Notes: generated by a model not told the origin, from the letters alone. 64,000 nt of DNA from Dirofilaria immitis (GCA_024305405.1 JAKNDB010000103.1:1364001-1428000), one strand, 5' to 3'. Shown: positions 37,091 to 51,829, counted from the stretch's first letter. Numbers and translations are program-made.

Positions 37091-39079
37091 GATGAACTAA
37101 CCTTAAATAATCTTTACTAAGAATTACTGAAAACATTCCGATTAACAGCCTTTAAAAAAATTCAACTCTTTTACATCTCTATAAGATTGAGAAATTTTAT
37201 TTTTATTACATTTTCTGAATTATAATTTCAGACTGAATTGTTTTTATGTTTATGGCATAACTATGACTGCAAAAAAAATGAATGAATTTTAAATTATTCA
37301 AAATATTTCTGGATTTTTTCTAGAAATTGAAATCCATTGATGAATTCTTATATCAAGTGTTGTTTTGCTGAGATAAGTTGTGCCAAAATTATTTGATCAA
37401 CTATTATCTTTTTCGATTACCAACATTTTGATATGTTTTACAAATTTTTTATAAATGATTGTTTTTAAAACTGATGACTGATGAAGAAACTTTATTCAAA
37501 TTTAACTATGATATCTTAGAATATTGCTTTTTGATCGGTTTCTAGGATATTAAAGAAATGGAAATTTAAAATCAAAATTGAAACTATTATTACATTCATT
37601 CTTTCATTATTGGTTCTTTAATTTATGTTTAATATCGATTTCAATTTTATTAGAATCAAAGAATTAAAACGAGAGTTCCTGAAGTTCAGCAAAAATAATA
37701 CTTATAAAATTATTTTTTACTTTAAACTATTCATCAGCATTGATAATAAATTTATTAAATTGAGAAATTTGAAAAAATTTCATTCACTTCATTAAAATAT
37801 ATTGGTTATATCAAAATATAAAATATAATTGAAATTAAATATATCTGAAATAATCAAATATCTGAAAATTTTTATGTGCCAAATATCCGTCTTTACGCAA
37901 AAGTATATAAAATATTTAAGGAAAAATGACAAAGCGCAATTTATATACATTTACCTAAAAAGTTGGAAATAGATGGGAAGCTAAAAATAAATGAGCCTGA
38001 TATTGAATACAATATCTAACATTGCTTACAATTCTCTTAGAAAATATGGTAATAGCAATAAAATATATCATTTTTATTTTTTCTTGGCAATCTTATTGAT
38101 AAGCATGGAAAGGAATGAAATTGTCCTTTCACTTTCAACGTTTTCGTTAAAGAATTCTAATTTTGAATAAATTTATTTATGAGAAAGATAAAAATGAATA
38201 TTTTTAGCAATATTTTGTATAAATTTAAAAATTTTGGGTGACTTTTATATTGAAAATTTATACTTCCTCTTATTGACACAATAGCAGCAGACCTGATGAA
38301 CAATGAATAGCTTTGGCATTAGATGGTGTAATTTTTTTAGCTCGTTTCATCTATTCATTTAAAAAAATTTTTATTTATTTTGAATTTTTCAAATCTTGGA
38401 ATATAAATCATAATGAAATAGTTGTGAAATTTCAAGTAGCAAAATAATGATATGATATAGTTTTTCGATAAAAAATAGTATGGCATAAGTTTATTGATTA
38501 CTTACAAAGGGCGATTGATTTCGATAATTGGTATTTATTTAATCAATAATTATTCAATCAATAATTTGAATAGAAAGTTCTTGTAAAAATTCGTTAAGGG
38601 CAGAAATTTGGTATGTATATTAAAGTTTAGTTAATGAGATAAGAAGACTTTTATGATTTCAAGAAGCTATTATCTATGAATAATCAATAAACTTATCAAG
38701 AATAAATAATAGCGCAAGATAACTTTTTTGATTTCATTTTTTGCATCTTATAATTAATCTTGCGAGGATTCAATAATAGAATTGAATTTTAGAAGAAAAC
38801 CCCAAAATAATTTAATTTATTATAAAATTTGTCAGCTCTTGGAAAGTTTTGCAACAAGATTTATTTACTTTTCTGATATTTGTGTGTGATGCGTAAAGAT
38901 GTTTAAACATAAAAGAATATTTCAAGAAAATATAATAAAAATATTGCAATAACAATGCAATATTTTTATTATGAAAAAAAGATTTATTTAAGGAATCATC
39001 AATTAGAAATGTTTTCAGTGATTCTGAGCAAAAATTCTCTGAGGTAAGTCTCGCTGATCAGCTCGTAAATATAGCCATC
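37091..39079. other. Centre of the inverted duplication, non-coding
   Basis: The spacer between divergently transcribed genes A and B probably contains both promoters. A perfect 16-base hairpin lies at 38933-38948/38956-38971 (arm TAATAAAAATATTGCA, loop 7). No ORF is supported. Confidence 0.45.
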
Positions 39080-40700
39080 ATTTATTCTACTGAATCACAT
39101 CGAAATAATTTATTCACAATTTTAGGTATCATAAGATTTTCATCTCATGATTATTATATAAAAATAAAAAAATGAGAACGAAAAGTTTATAAGAATAATT
39201 TTTTCATAATAGTATGAAAAATATGGTAGATAAACAAATATTTAAATGAATATTATTATCACAAAAGAGAATTAATTATGTAAATGTTTTCTTCAACATA
39301 AAGAAATTACTGAAAGTAAATTACAGTTTCTATGAAGATTTTTGTTCAACTACTGTTTCTAGTTAACTTATACTTTCTGATTGAAGGGTCCAAATCATCG
39401 ACTTTGGTAAGTTGCATTAAAATATATCAATTTGCATTGATTAATTTTTGAAGTTATTTAATTTATAAAAGAATTATTCAAGTTATATTTTCTGCTTAAT
39501 AATTCAGTGATATGACATTTTTGTTTGAAACTTATCCTTTATAAATAAGAAATGTAAAATTTGCAATCAAGACTGATTGTTCGTTTTGATCGTTTTATAT
39601 TGAACAGTGTAAAAACTTTGCAGAATGCTACAATCATTCCTCTTCCTGAAATGCCAACGAATTATTGCGGAGCAACTTTCGTAAATACCGATGGGATGTA
39701 AACACTTTTTCTATTATTACCAAATATTTTGCTTTCTAGGACTAAGATATATTATAAAAATTTTCCATTTTATTCAAAATGTTAGAAATTTTAAATATTC
39801 ATTTCAGACGAAAACTTTGCGCTTCTCATTCTGACTGCTACGATATGCGAGAGCCAATTTATTGGTGTCGTTTGGCCAATAATCAGAATTGGACGTTAGT
39901 TAATGCAATATTAAAATTTAAACAGAAATCCGAAAAATTTTTTCGCAAGTCGCCATGGCTTTTAAAATAATTCGATAAGAATGGGATTTTTTCACTAAAA
40001 AATTTATGAAGCATTAATCCTTTCTTTTTCGATTATAAAGAAAAGAATAATTTTCATTATCCTATAAATTTCTTTTGCTCAAAATCTTTGTGATCGCTTC
40101 TAACTGAATCATTTAATCAAATAATTAATTAGATAACTTTGATCACTTATTTATCATAACTAATACTAGTGTTTTTATTCAAAATTAAATATCACAATTT
40201 ATCAAATTTTATTTAGTGATAAAGGATGTCATTGCGATCCGCTTCTAAGTGTATGCATTATTGAACGGATAACTATATACGGCATAATAAGTAAAATCCG
40301 GAATTATGCATACTGCGCGCCGAAATCTTCTTGGTATTGTCCAAATCTTCCGAGGGAATAAATTTTATTCGGATTTTCGTTTTATTCTCAAATGTTGTGA
40401 TGATTATTACAATTGTTCAGATAATTTTTATATAATTTTTATTTGAGTTTTATTGTAATTTCAATAGATGTTATTATTTGATTCACTTTCTAACAAACTG
40501 GAATGAAAAGTTTTATTTCAGTAGAAAACAAAAACTTTTGCTTTGATATTTCTTTCTGTCTTCTAATTAAAATCTAATTAATAATTAAAAATGATTTCCG
40601 TTAATAGAAAAATCGTAAATTCTCATATTTTATTGCTATTAATTTGATTAGTTCAAAATTTACAATAATCTAGAATTTTCTTAAAATTAAAAATATCATT
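39080..40700 (+). repeat. Right arm of the large inverted duplication (gene B)
   Basis: Inverted copy of about 35430-37090. Shared landmarks include TTTTTCATAATAGTATGAAAA upstream of the gene (near 39205) and TTTGATTCACTTT downstream (near 40477). Confidence 0.8.
39332..40361 (+). CDS. Secreted Cys-rich protein, paralogue B
   Basis: Exons 39332-39406 (75), 39624-39697 (74), 39808-39894 (87) and 40217-40361 (145), the same sizes as paralogue A, giving 126 residues. The signal peptide is MKIFVQLLFLVNLYFLIEGS. Exon 2 reads MPTNYCGATFVNTDG, with a Cys where A has Tyr. Exon 3 matches A almost exactly (LCASHSDCYDMREPIYWCRL). Exon 4 reads DKGCHCDPLLSVCIIERI and ends YAYCAPKSSWYCPNLPRE. Exons 1, 2 and 4 have diverged from A, whereas exon 3 and intron 3 are nearly identical, suggesting gene conversion. 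B is transcribed away from A, so the pair is divergent. Function unknown; presumably exported. Confidence 0.82.
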
Positions 40701-43700
40701 TCAAATGAAAGAAAAAGAAATAATAAAATGAAAGCAACCATTTTAATTATAAATTATAACAATATTCACCTAAATACAAAAATTTCTAATTTTTTTATCG
40801 ATAGAAAATACTCACCTTTTTATAATATGCTTATATTTAATTGGATTCTAATTAAAAGGGATAAGAAAATTTTAAATGACGAGTTTTTATCACTTTTTCT
40901 TACTTGCAATCAATGATTGAAACATTAAAGGAACAGCGTGAAAAATTTTTCTAAATCATTTGATGCACACTTTAATTTTATCAGCTGATTTCTTGTCATC
41001 AAGACATCGCAGTTTTAATTTGTTAAATATACAGATCCACAATACATATCTTCACGTAACTGAATTCTTTTCTTGGTTAAATTTTATTTTTAAAATAAAT
41101 AATCATAATTGATGAATTTAAAATAGCTATTAAATTATATCACTTTTCTGCAATTTCTTCCTACTATTCGTTTGAACTATTTCATCAATAGACTTTTGAA
41201 ACAAAGCTTTTTGTTCTATAACACTAAATAATTCCAAACTATTATGCCAGAAATTACTGAAATTTTAAAAATTTCGAATGTGCTGAAATTTTTGCAAAAT
41301 TTTTCATTTCTTTCATAATACCAAGAAATTTGATTCTTAATCAAATTTTCAAATTAAATTAAAAATTTTTACTATCAAATAATATCACTTTGGATTTTGA
41401 AATTATTTATGGCTTATTATTTTCTAAAACTTTTTAACTGAAAGTTATATACATATGCTACATGTATATTACTTGTGATTGGTAATGTGATCAAATATTC
41501 TTCGAAATTCTTTCAAATTTTCAAAGAATAAAACAATCTCAGCTTATCTGTAAAATCACGATCAACCGTAAAAATGATGCATTGCGTTATATTGATGAAA
41601 CAATGCTATTCAACAGTCAAAAAATGATGACTTATTCCAGATCCAACGGACAGATAAAAAAATAAATATTCCACTGTCATTTCCAGTATTAATGATATGA
41701 ATATATGATAGAAGTATTACTGTTAAAATTTGAAGAAACATAAGAAATAACTTTTCGCACACAAATTTATATAAGGCGTTTTGGATGCATGCAAACTTTA
41801 AGACCCGGAAAATGCATGGGATAAGAAGCTTTAAAGAATTTCAGCATTTTTTCCAATTTAATCTCTAACATAATGCTCACAAATCGATTGACTGATAATT
41901 CTTAAATATTTTCACATTTCAACTGAAAGTGAATGGATGCTTTTATTTATCAGTAAGCATTTTATAATTTCATAAAAAGTGATGGAATCATCGATTTTAT
42001 AAAAATTATTCTATAATAACTCTTTACCATTTATTTCATTATTTTTCTCAAAAAAAGATGTAATCTTTGATTGCAAATTTTATGCTTTCTGCTAATAAAA
42101 TATATGATATTGTCATACTACTGAGTTCCCAAGCAAAAAATAGGTAAAATCATTAAATTAAAAAAATTATTTTTTATAAATTGCGCAAATGCAAAAATCA
42201 ATTGATATTGTGATGCTGTAATATAACTTATCAAACTGAATATTCATGATTCTAAATCAGAATCATAAATTAAACATAACAAAAATTGAGTTAAAACTAT
42301 CATAAAAAAGGTTAAAAAGAATTCTCGAAATAATCAATTCGGTTTTATGAAGACCATTTTCATCTCAGTATCATACATCTATCATTGGAATACGGAGAAG
42401 ACAAATTAAAATAATTCTGAATTTCGGTACAGATTACATGTAATTTTCTTTTAGACATTCCAGCTTTCCATCTTTCCCAATATTGCTTAAGAAGAACTGC
42501 CAGCGAATGCATACATAACGCTTCATTTAGGAAATAAATCTTAAAATAAATAAGCATATGCACATATATAATCTATTTTCTTATAGATAAGTACGAGATT
42601 TTTGATAAATAAAGCTGAATTTTATAAATTAGTTGAATATCTTTTGCATTTATTTATAAATGGGCTTAATTTTTATGAATGTTTTTAAGATCAAATTCTG
42701 GGTAAATCTTTATATATTTGGAAATAGAAAATTCTTACTGAATTGATGACTTGTTTCACTGATTTTAAATATGCAGCGTTAATTTACATAAATATTTACT
42801 ATTTTGAAATTGTTGATAATACGAAATAAGTTTTCCAACAACTGCACTTATTGCTTTTTCTATTTTTTCTTCAATTTTCAAAGGAAAAGTTAAGAGTTCA
42901 AATGATTTATTATGATAAGTTGAAATAAAAATATATTCTATCGATATTTTGTCTGTATTTTTGTAATGGATTTCACGTATCTTGTACAGGTACATTTTGT
43001 TTAAAACTTCTTAATTTAAGTAACTTGAGTTTTCTCAAATAGCAAAACTGGAAGAACAGAGCTTATACCACTAAAAATAATATGATGAGTGAAATTTGCG
43101 TTCTTTGAATTATGAACAACAACAAAGTTAGAAATTAAATAAATTAATCAATGATGCCATCTTTTAATATAACATTCTATCTGAATTATTGATGAGCTTA
43201 ATATAATGTTATTCGTTCAATTGTTTTCTTTATTTTTAATTTTCAATTTTTTCAAACTTTTTGAAAGCTACTAATTTATAATTCGTTTCATTTCCGTTGT
43301 TGATTTTGAATCGACTCGCTTCATTATTTTTGCATTTTTTCTATGAAAATTTTCCAATCAGCCATACATTTAACTGTTTGTTTTAATAGATGCATACGAA
43401 GTATAATATGATAAGATGCATGTTCAAATTCAGTTTTCTTGTATGCTACGAAATATTTTAATAGAAGAACGTTTTGAGATACTTTCAAACTTAATTGGAA
43501 TCAATGTGACGAATTTATTTTGATTATATAAATTTGGCCACTTGCAATTTTCATTTTGTCGATAACTGACAATTGTTTTTATATCTCGAATAATATATTG
43601 CCATAATTTTATAAATGATCGTTACTAATTCAAAATTTAAAATTTATATGAATAGAAGCGAAATCTGAATTAAATCGGATTCGGAGATTTTGGAAAAATT

Positions 43701-44296
43701 TACAAAATATAATTACATTAGTTCGATGATACTTCTTTCTATATTTTAAGATAATGAAATATTATAATCAAAGGAAGCGCTGAAAAAATTTAGCACTTTT
43801 GCTTTATCGATTTGAAGGATAAATTTCATATTGATATTTTTATTCAATCAAATAAGACTAATACTATTATTTTTCAATCATATGATCTCTAATTAAAGTA
43901 TCGTAATTTGATGATAACTGAATAAATTTATCATTCTTTGGATACTGGTCAGATATACTACTAAATTTTTTTTTAAAATAAAAAGATGGAATGTCTTCTA
44001 GAGAGGCTGAAATATCTCGTCTGAGTATCAAAAAGAAAAAAAATTATGTATATTTGTCAAAATCGTACATTTATTGGACCAATCTGTTTTTTACATTAAT
44101 TTTTGTAAATTCATAAAAATTTATTACGAAATAAAAAAACAATGAAGGAATAGTTAAGAGAATGATAAGAAATGATAAGTAGTTTGCATTGTACATAGCA
44201 GTGATCGAATATTTTAAAGCATCTAAAGTCTGGCAGTATCTTTGATAAATAGATAAATGGATGAATGGACAAAAAAAGAAAAAATGGAATAGCTCA
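40701..44296. other. AT-rich spacer with one weak exon-like segment
   Basis: On the minus strand near 42433-42510 an ATG-led segment (MHSLAVLLKQYWERWKAGMS, KRKLH) ends at a GTAATC donor. No partner exon was found, so it is not called a gene. Otherwise nothing is recognised. Confidence 0.3.
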
Positions 44297-46128
44297 TTAA
44301 GGACAGTACCAATCGAATGCTGAACGACAATGAGTATATTCCATACGACCGTATGATTGGCGATTAATTACGCATGAGTGAAGTTTTAAATCACAGTGGC
44401 AACCTTCTTGCCTGTAAATAAAATTGTACACAAAAATCAGGAAAAAAATTTGGAAAATTATTAAATAATTTAAATTCGAAAAATCAGTGATAAAGATAGA
44501 AATTAAAAGAATTCGAATAAATAGAATTAATCCGATTCAAATGATTATTTAAATTAATTCGAGCAAATGGAATTAATTCAATTCAAATGATTATTTAAAT
44601 TAAGTTAAGCGATTTTGCAATTTTAAGATGAAAAAGGACTTCGCAATATTTTATTGTGAAAATTAAAAAATTACTTGCTTTATGATTTATACATGCTAAC
44701 ATGAATATTAATCAAATTTTAAATCGTCGAAGTGATGTAAACCAGGTGTATCAAAATTTTGCACTTCATGCGATTAAAATCATATTGTTTCCGAAGCCTT
44801 GCTTTAAAGTATTGCTACATATATTGTTTTGTCGTATTTAAACATTTTCATATTTACATATTTTTTATTTGAAATTTCATCATGAAGTTAGAAAGACGAA
44901 CGTCCATTTCTGTTCTCGATCAGGCCGACACCATTGAACTGGTTCTCGATAATCATAACAGTCTTTATGCTCGACACAAGATTGTATTCTGCAATCAGTT
45001 GTGGTTTCACGAAAAAACTTGATATTTTATCCTCAATTTCTTTTTTTTAAATGTTTGGATAGGAATCGACATCGTATTTCTTTTTTAGATTCGAATTTTT
45101 GAATCAAAAAAGTTGAACATCTGAAAATTATAAGGTGTAATCTTAATTTGTTCGTCAAGAGTTAAATTAATTATCAGATGGCGATACTAGCATTATTTGA
45201 TCTAACAGATTAATGCCATATTCTATCTACTTCATTAAGTCAACATATATTCTATTGCAAAATTCGTAGATCAATAAATCTGTCTGATAAGTCAACAAAG
45301 TCAAAAATGATTAATTCTTCTATGTATATATGATGTTCTAAATTTCTGTCAGTTGTAAAATTAAAACTTTTTTATTTTTTGATTTAAATTAGAAATAGAC
45401 AGACTTCCCATCGGTTTCAACAAAATATGCTCCAATGCAATCAGAATTTGGATCTTCATTTGATTTACACTGTGGTATCTGAAAAATATTGAAATTAAAA
45501 TCCGAGTATTTCTTATCAAATGTCAATTTCTTTTCTTTTATCTTATAAATACAATTTCAATGGCAAATCTTTTCGAAAGCAAAATTAGAAGAGAATTTTG
45601 AAATAATATTTCAAAATTTACAAATTTGTAAAAAATGCGTTTTATTTTTTTAATTAATAATATTAAGCATAATATAAATATAAAAACTATTATTATTAGC
45701 TTATTCGAAATTTTAGATCATTTCATAAAATTTCATCATATATTTCTTCAAAAACTTCATTATAAAAATCAGCGATAAGTTTTAAAAATTTATTCTTTAA
45801 AATCAATTAATCTGAGTGGAAAAACGAGCTTAAGTTATTATTAATAATTTATATCGTTATTTTTCATAAAAGTAATCATAAAACACAGTAATCATAAAAC
45901 AAATGATAACTATTTCACACATATATAATTTTTTTACTTTAGATAGAAATAAAAATGATAAGAATGAATTTCTAGAAATCGATGACTTAAATTAAAACAA
46001 TAAAAGGCCAAATCAGTGGAATAATAATTTACTAAATTTGTAATTAAATAATTTATAGAAGTTTACTAAGCTATCAAATGAAGGATATGATAAGCAGGAG
46101 CAACAGCCAATATAAGCAATTGCCACAT
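44297..46128 (-). CDS. Secreted Cys-rich protein, paralogue C
   Basis: Exons 45405-45478 (74 bases), 44902-44988 (87) and 44297-44411 (115) have the same phases as A and B, and the two internal exon sizes are identical. They read IPQCKSNEDPNSDCIGAYFV, ETDGK; IQSCVEHKDCYDYREPVQWC, RPDREQKWT; QEGCHCDLKLHSCVINR, TH, CRSAFDWYCP and stop. The internal donor GTCTGT is weak but fixed by the conserved exon size. Exon 1 is probably 46128 downwards (ATG one base after TTTTTCAG; MWQLLILAVA…) ending at a GTAAAC donor near 46066, but its frame misses by one base. This fits the undercalling seen elsewhere, or a damaged leader. It has two extra Cys in exon 2 and a shorter C-terminus than A and B. Confidence 0.7.
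44513..44604. repeat. Tandem duplication, ~46-base unit, two copies
   Basis: The unit contains AATTAATTC/CGATTCAAATG and ATTATTTAAATTAA. The copies are adjacent with a few substitutions, in DNA just upstream of exon 4 of paralogue C (within its last intron on the minus strand). Confidence 0.8.
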
Positions 46129-49100
46129 ACTGAAAAAGTTTTTTAAATAATAATTTCTTCTATTTAGATTCCCTGAAATGAAAAAAAGTTCCAGATTTGG
46201 GCAACAAGAAATTAATAAGTGCAAAAACGAAACAAAGCACAGAATAGTGAAACTATTAAATTTTCATATGATAATATTTACCTAATATATCAATTTATCA
46301 CAATTTATTTTCAATTACTAATATAATTATCGCTTAATTAAAAAGCATTAAATTAGATAATAAAAAGAACGATAAAATAAGAAATCGGAAATGAAATAAG
46401 GAGTATAAAATATGAACAATAAACAAGGAGAAAATAAAGAAGTAATCGATTAAGGTAATTATTCCTTTTGGGATATGAACAAGGTTTTTCTTAATAGCAA
46501 TCAAATTTGCAAACAAATGACTGTTTGTTGCCATTTAAAAGAAAAAAACGAATAATTTTGAAAGTAATTTAAAAATTTTAATTAAGCCTTCAAATTTTAA
46601 TTATATACTTATACCTTTCCCATTTTAAATAAGTTCAATTTGCAAAGAAATAATTATAAATTTTGATTTATTTTAGCTTTAATGCATTATATTCAAACTA
46701 TTTCTAAAATTATTCATTGCTAATTAGCAATTAGTATTAATGAAAAATTATTTTATCAATTAATTAACCTTATTAACTTAGGTTAGACTATTGGAATTGC
46801 TAGAACTCTTGAAAAAGGCTCGAAAAACATATACGACAAAGAAATTATATATAGAAAAAAGATTTATGATGTTATTCATTCCAAATATTCTATTATATCT
46901 GTATTTATCTGCTAATTAATTATTCGATGAGGTGAAATGTCTGCTACCACATTACAAATAGTTCTTATTTTTCTTGCTCTTTTTAAGTTTCCAAAAATTA
47001 GTACTAAATATAATTTGTCATTTTAAGCTTTCGCTTTTCTATAAATAAAAATGTTCATTTTGCTCTTTTACATTAAAATAAAAGTATTGAAAATGTTGAA
47101 AGTTTATAAATGTATGCAGCAATTTTTTCAAGAATTTTAAAATTTTTGAAAAACTTTTAACAGTTTTTCTTAAATTATTAATTATTTTATAATAAAAGCT
47201 TTATCATTTTATAAAGATCTTTTTTTTCAAAGAAAAAGAGCTGTCTTACTCTTTATGATGAAAACTGAGAAAATGAAAATAGCTGAATTTAAAAAAACTT
47301 TTTCTTTCTTCTTTTTCCTTAAAAAATAGCATAATTTATGAAAATGTGCAAAACTAATAACTAAAAATTATGAAATTGCAAAAAATTTTAAAAAATCCTA
47401 AAACCAATAAGGATAAATCGTTATACTTCATGGAAAAAAATTCTCGAAATCATCAGAAAAAATTAATTCCATTATTCTTTTTTCTTCCTGTATATCATTA
47501 TCATGATTCTAGAAGAAAAGATATCGAAGCAAAGAGTAAATGAAAGTTATGAGTTATCAACTTAAGCATTAATTATTGAATATCAAATGAAGATTATTAA
47601 ATATCGATTAATGAGTTATAAATGAATAAATTCCATTAAAGTATCTAAAATAATGAATATTTTCGAACGTTTCATATTCTTTTTTCTCTCTTTCTTTTAA
47701 CTAATCATCATGAAAATAGAAGTAATAGAACTTCTTTAGCAAGCTAAGATTTTAAGTTAATGATAAAAGTTTTGGGTTGCTAATAATAAAATATAGTTGA
47801 TAAATAATTGATAAATAAGTTCAGACAAATGAAGGCATATAATGTTTCAATGGTAAAGAGATGAAAGAATTTAATTAAATTGATATGTTATTGATTTATG
47901 AGATCAATAAGGCAAAAATGTATTTGTTTATTTAATTACTCAATTCATCAAATAATTCATTTGCATCATTTCGTTTATCCATTACTATGCTTTTCTTCTA
48001 TAAATATTTTGGTATGAATAAGATTGTGGAAAAAATTTAAATAAAATAAGCTGACAAATTGAAATTAATATAATAAGTTAATTTAATTCATTCAACTTTA
48101 ATTATCATATTGATACTGAAAAGTTGTAAGATTGAATAAATATGAAACTTATTAAATTAAAAAGCTCAAAATAAATCTACACTAAATCCTAATCCTAAAG
48201 CAATAAGAAAGGATGATCTATTCACAAAAGCGAATCTTGGATTTTCTAAGTAGGTGTGGTTCTATCGTAAAAATTAATGTTCTTTCTATGCGTCGCTGTA
48301 ATTTTTCAAATTTTTTTTAATTATGAAATTTTCAAAATTATTGATCAATCAAAAATGATCCATTCTTTATTGTTAACCAATATAAATTGAAATTTAAAGT
48401 TGCTAAATAGGAAAAGTCAAAAAAGATTAAAAGAAGCATTTCCAATGAATTTTGTTACTTTTGAATCATAAAGCTTTGAAATTTCTATTTAAGCTTCATA
48501 AATAAAGACTTATTATAATTTCATGATTTTATTTTATGATATGGATTATATTTAAAATCGATTAATTCATATTATCATCGGCTAAATTAAAAATAAAATG
48601 ATCTCGAATCAAAAGCTTTATTATTAATTAAGCTTACATTCGATTAACACTTATATCTCGTTACTGCAACCAAATAAATAGAAATTATTATATTTATGGA
48701 GTATTCAATTGTCTTCCAATTTTTCCCAAGTAATCTCTTTTTAAAAGCTATCATTTCAAATTTTATTTTATTTTTTTTCTTTTCTTACATATCACTTCTT
48801 TATATAATTTTCTCTTTCCGATAATATCGTTTTAAACTTATCGCTAAAGCTTCTCATGTTTAAAATATATTCTTTCATAATTTGCATACTTATAATTAGC
48901 TACAATTGCAGCAATATATAAATAAATAAATATATATATATATATTTATATTTATATATATATATATATTTATATTTATTTATTTATTTTTCATTTAGAA
49001 ATAAGGTTTAAACAGAAATATTTTGTTAAAAATTCATTGTTGATGGAATGAAGAGAGCATCAACTTGTTTTCATTAATAAAGACAACAATATATAACAAG

Positions 49101-51640
49101 AATGAACAAAGGCCTTTTTTTAACAAATTTTCGCCCTCGAAAAATTTGAAATAGATGATAAATGCTTAGTTGATAAACTGCTATATTTTTATGGTTTTCA
49201 ATTTTATTTTTTCATACTTAGCTTTTTTGTAAAAAAATTTAGCCACGGCGAAAGAGAATTAAAATTTTATAAACAAAATATAGAAGGGAAATGAATGGAT
49301 AATTTATGAAGACTGTATTCTTTTAGCTCATTTTTTTGTTAAATTCATTTAAATTTTAATTTTAAACATAATTATGAAAGTTCTAAAATTTAAAATGAAC
49401 GCATAAATATTAACAAAAATATTAAAATTAGCTTATTTTATTTGACAAAGTAAGCACATTGATCATACTTGCAGACAGCAAAGCAAGAATGAATGCTAGC
49501 AGAATTTAAATTTGCAAATTTGAATCATGGATAAAAGAATAAAGCCGAAGAAAAAAACGATAGCAAAAAAGTGGCAATCAAAAGTTAAAGATTATTGACA
49601 GTGGAATAAATGATCTGTATTAAGTTAATTATAATTAATTAATTAGGCATCAAACTATTCTTGAAAATAAGAATCTCAACTCTACCAAAATTTCAACCAT
49701 TTTATTCTAATTTATATATTTTTTTCTTTTTAATATAATATGAAAGAATTTCATATTGGAGAGATTAACGACGAAGACGAAGCTATCATCCTTAAACATC
49801 TATGAAATATAAAAATTAAAAAAAAAAACGAAGAAAAAAAGAAATGACATGTTTCAAGTGAAACGTTTCAAGTCTTTATCTTTCACTATTTCTTTTTTCA
49901 TTTTCGTTTCTTCCAAATGAGAAAAGTTCAGTTACAATTTCAAAACACAAAAATAAACAAAAAGAATTATTTGCTAGTTTTATCAACAATTATTGTCGAC
50001 AAAATTTTCAAACACTTTCAAGTGAAATCATTGCTGTGAAAATTGACTAAATGAATATTTTTAGTGCCAACAGTTTTTCTTATTCTTTTTTTTCTGCCAT
50101 TATATTCAAGAATCGGCAATTCTTTTCCATTTCGAGAATATAAGCATTCCGATCATCTAAAATATTTATCTGGAATCCTACATTTTGATTTCACCTAACA
50201 ATATTACTTGGAACTTTTTTTCAACAAAAACATAGGAACACTATGTTGAAATTAGAAAAATAGAAATATTTTTAAAGAAGCTTACCAGTTTTGCAGCTTC
50301 TAGAAAGCCCGTTGACTGTTTAAAGCAATTAAAAATGTGGAGAGTTTGGCATTCTGAATAATTTTGGAAGTCAAAAATAATTGATTGAAGTGATTGCCAA
50401 CTCGAATTTACATTTTGCTTATAAATGAAATTTAAATTAGAACTTCATTTTCCAATAATGATTGAAAAGTTCGATTTGAAGAGAAGTAAATGGATTAAAT
50501 TTCAAATTTTAGACAGTTAAGTGAAATAAAAAAGAAGAAATATTGAGCAATGAAGTAATTAGCAACATTGAATGTCGGACTTTATTATTTCTTCCTCCAA
50601 ACAAGTAATAAATCGACGCAAATTTTTAATAACTTTTAAACTTTAAGTAAATACAAATCTGAGATCTTACATTTAACTACATCTGACAATATTGCTTCTG
50701 AATTTTTTTCTCCAAACTTCGACTCTATTCCAATTTTAATTTTAATAAATAAATTGTAGGAAGGTAAAATGCTCGGTACAATTTTTTCGAATTTATGCTA
50801 AATATTGCATTAATATCCTAAATTCAGAATAGGCTCTAAAGATCTAAAAAAATATATTACTGTTAATAAAAAGAGTTACATCTAAAAATAAAAATTTTTT
50901 TTACAAGAACAAGCGAAATGTAAATAATACGTCTTCGTTCGATAGAAATTCAAAAACTTGGAAAAAGGAGAAGATTAGCCAATTTTCAAAGTATCTCTGC
51001 TCTTCCTTTTTCAAATATCTAACAGTTGCGAAAAAAAATAAACGAATTGAATAAGCAAAACTTAAGATAAATGAAATATTAAAAGTAGTAAATAAAAGAT
51101 GAAGAAATTTTTCTAATAATCTCGAAGGATAGACTAAAAATAATAGAAAAATCCTTTACCAGAATAATATCAAAATTTTCAACTATAAGCATATTAAAGT
51201 TTTAATGGTTTTTATTTATTACTTTATAATTTAACGCTTGAAGTCCATTATTAAGTTTTTCGGAAGTATTTCTTTTTAGAAATAAATAAGATTCATAATA
51301 ATCATAAATGGTATTGTGTGCTATGAGTATTTTAGTGCAAGAATTTCAAATAGATATATTCAATAAAATATTTTATCGTGCTGAAATTTGAAAAAAAAAA
51401 GAAAATTGGGGATAATTTTAGGAACGTCGATGAGTTTTTTCAAACATATAAAATTTGAATTTGACCGACCAAAATATAATTCATAAGTATTCCTATTTTT
51501 ATAGCTGGTTATGAATTAAGTTTTATTTTTAAGTTTGATGGACTTTGAATATCTCATTTGGATATTATTGTAATTCGAAGTCTGAAAAGTAGTATAATTT
51601 CCTCATTCTTAAATATTCTTATTGCCAAGTTTTGTCCGAA
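46129..51640. other. Gene-poor AT-rich region
   Basis: No supported gene. An isolated exon-like piece on the minus strand at about 50285-50314 (STGFLEAAKL between a TTTAAACAG acceptor and a GTAAGC donor) has no partners. A TA/ATTT low-complexity tract lies at about 48915-48990. Confidence 0.4.
48915..48990. repeat. TA/TTTA low-complexity tract
   Basis: Alternating TA runs flanked by ATAA and TTTA units. It is self-complementary and could form a cruciform. Confidence 0.8.
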
Positions 51641-51649
51641 AGTAAAACT

Positions 51650-51795
51650 AAGTAATAATAATATGCGAATAGTGATTAACAATGATCATAATAATAATAA
51701 AAAACTACTAATAATGATAATAACAATAATAATAACAATAATGACAATAGTAATTAGCAGTAGTGATATTTAGTTACTATGACAATAGTAACTAT

Positions 51796-51829
<34 letters not shown>

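Noticed and set aside
50285..50314. Micro-exon STGFLEAAKL
   Set aside because: Good splice borders, but no neighbouring exon in phase was found on the minus strand, so it is not enough for a gene.
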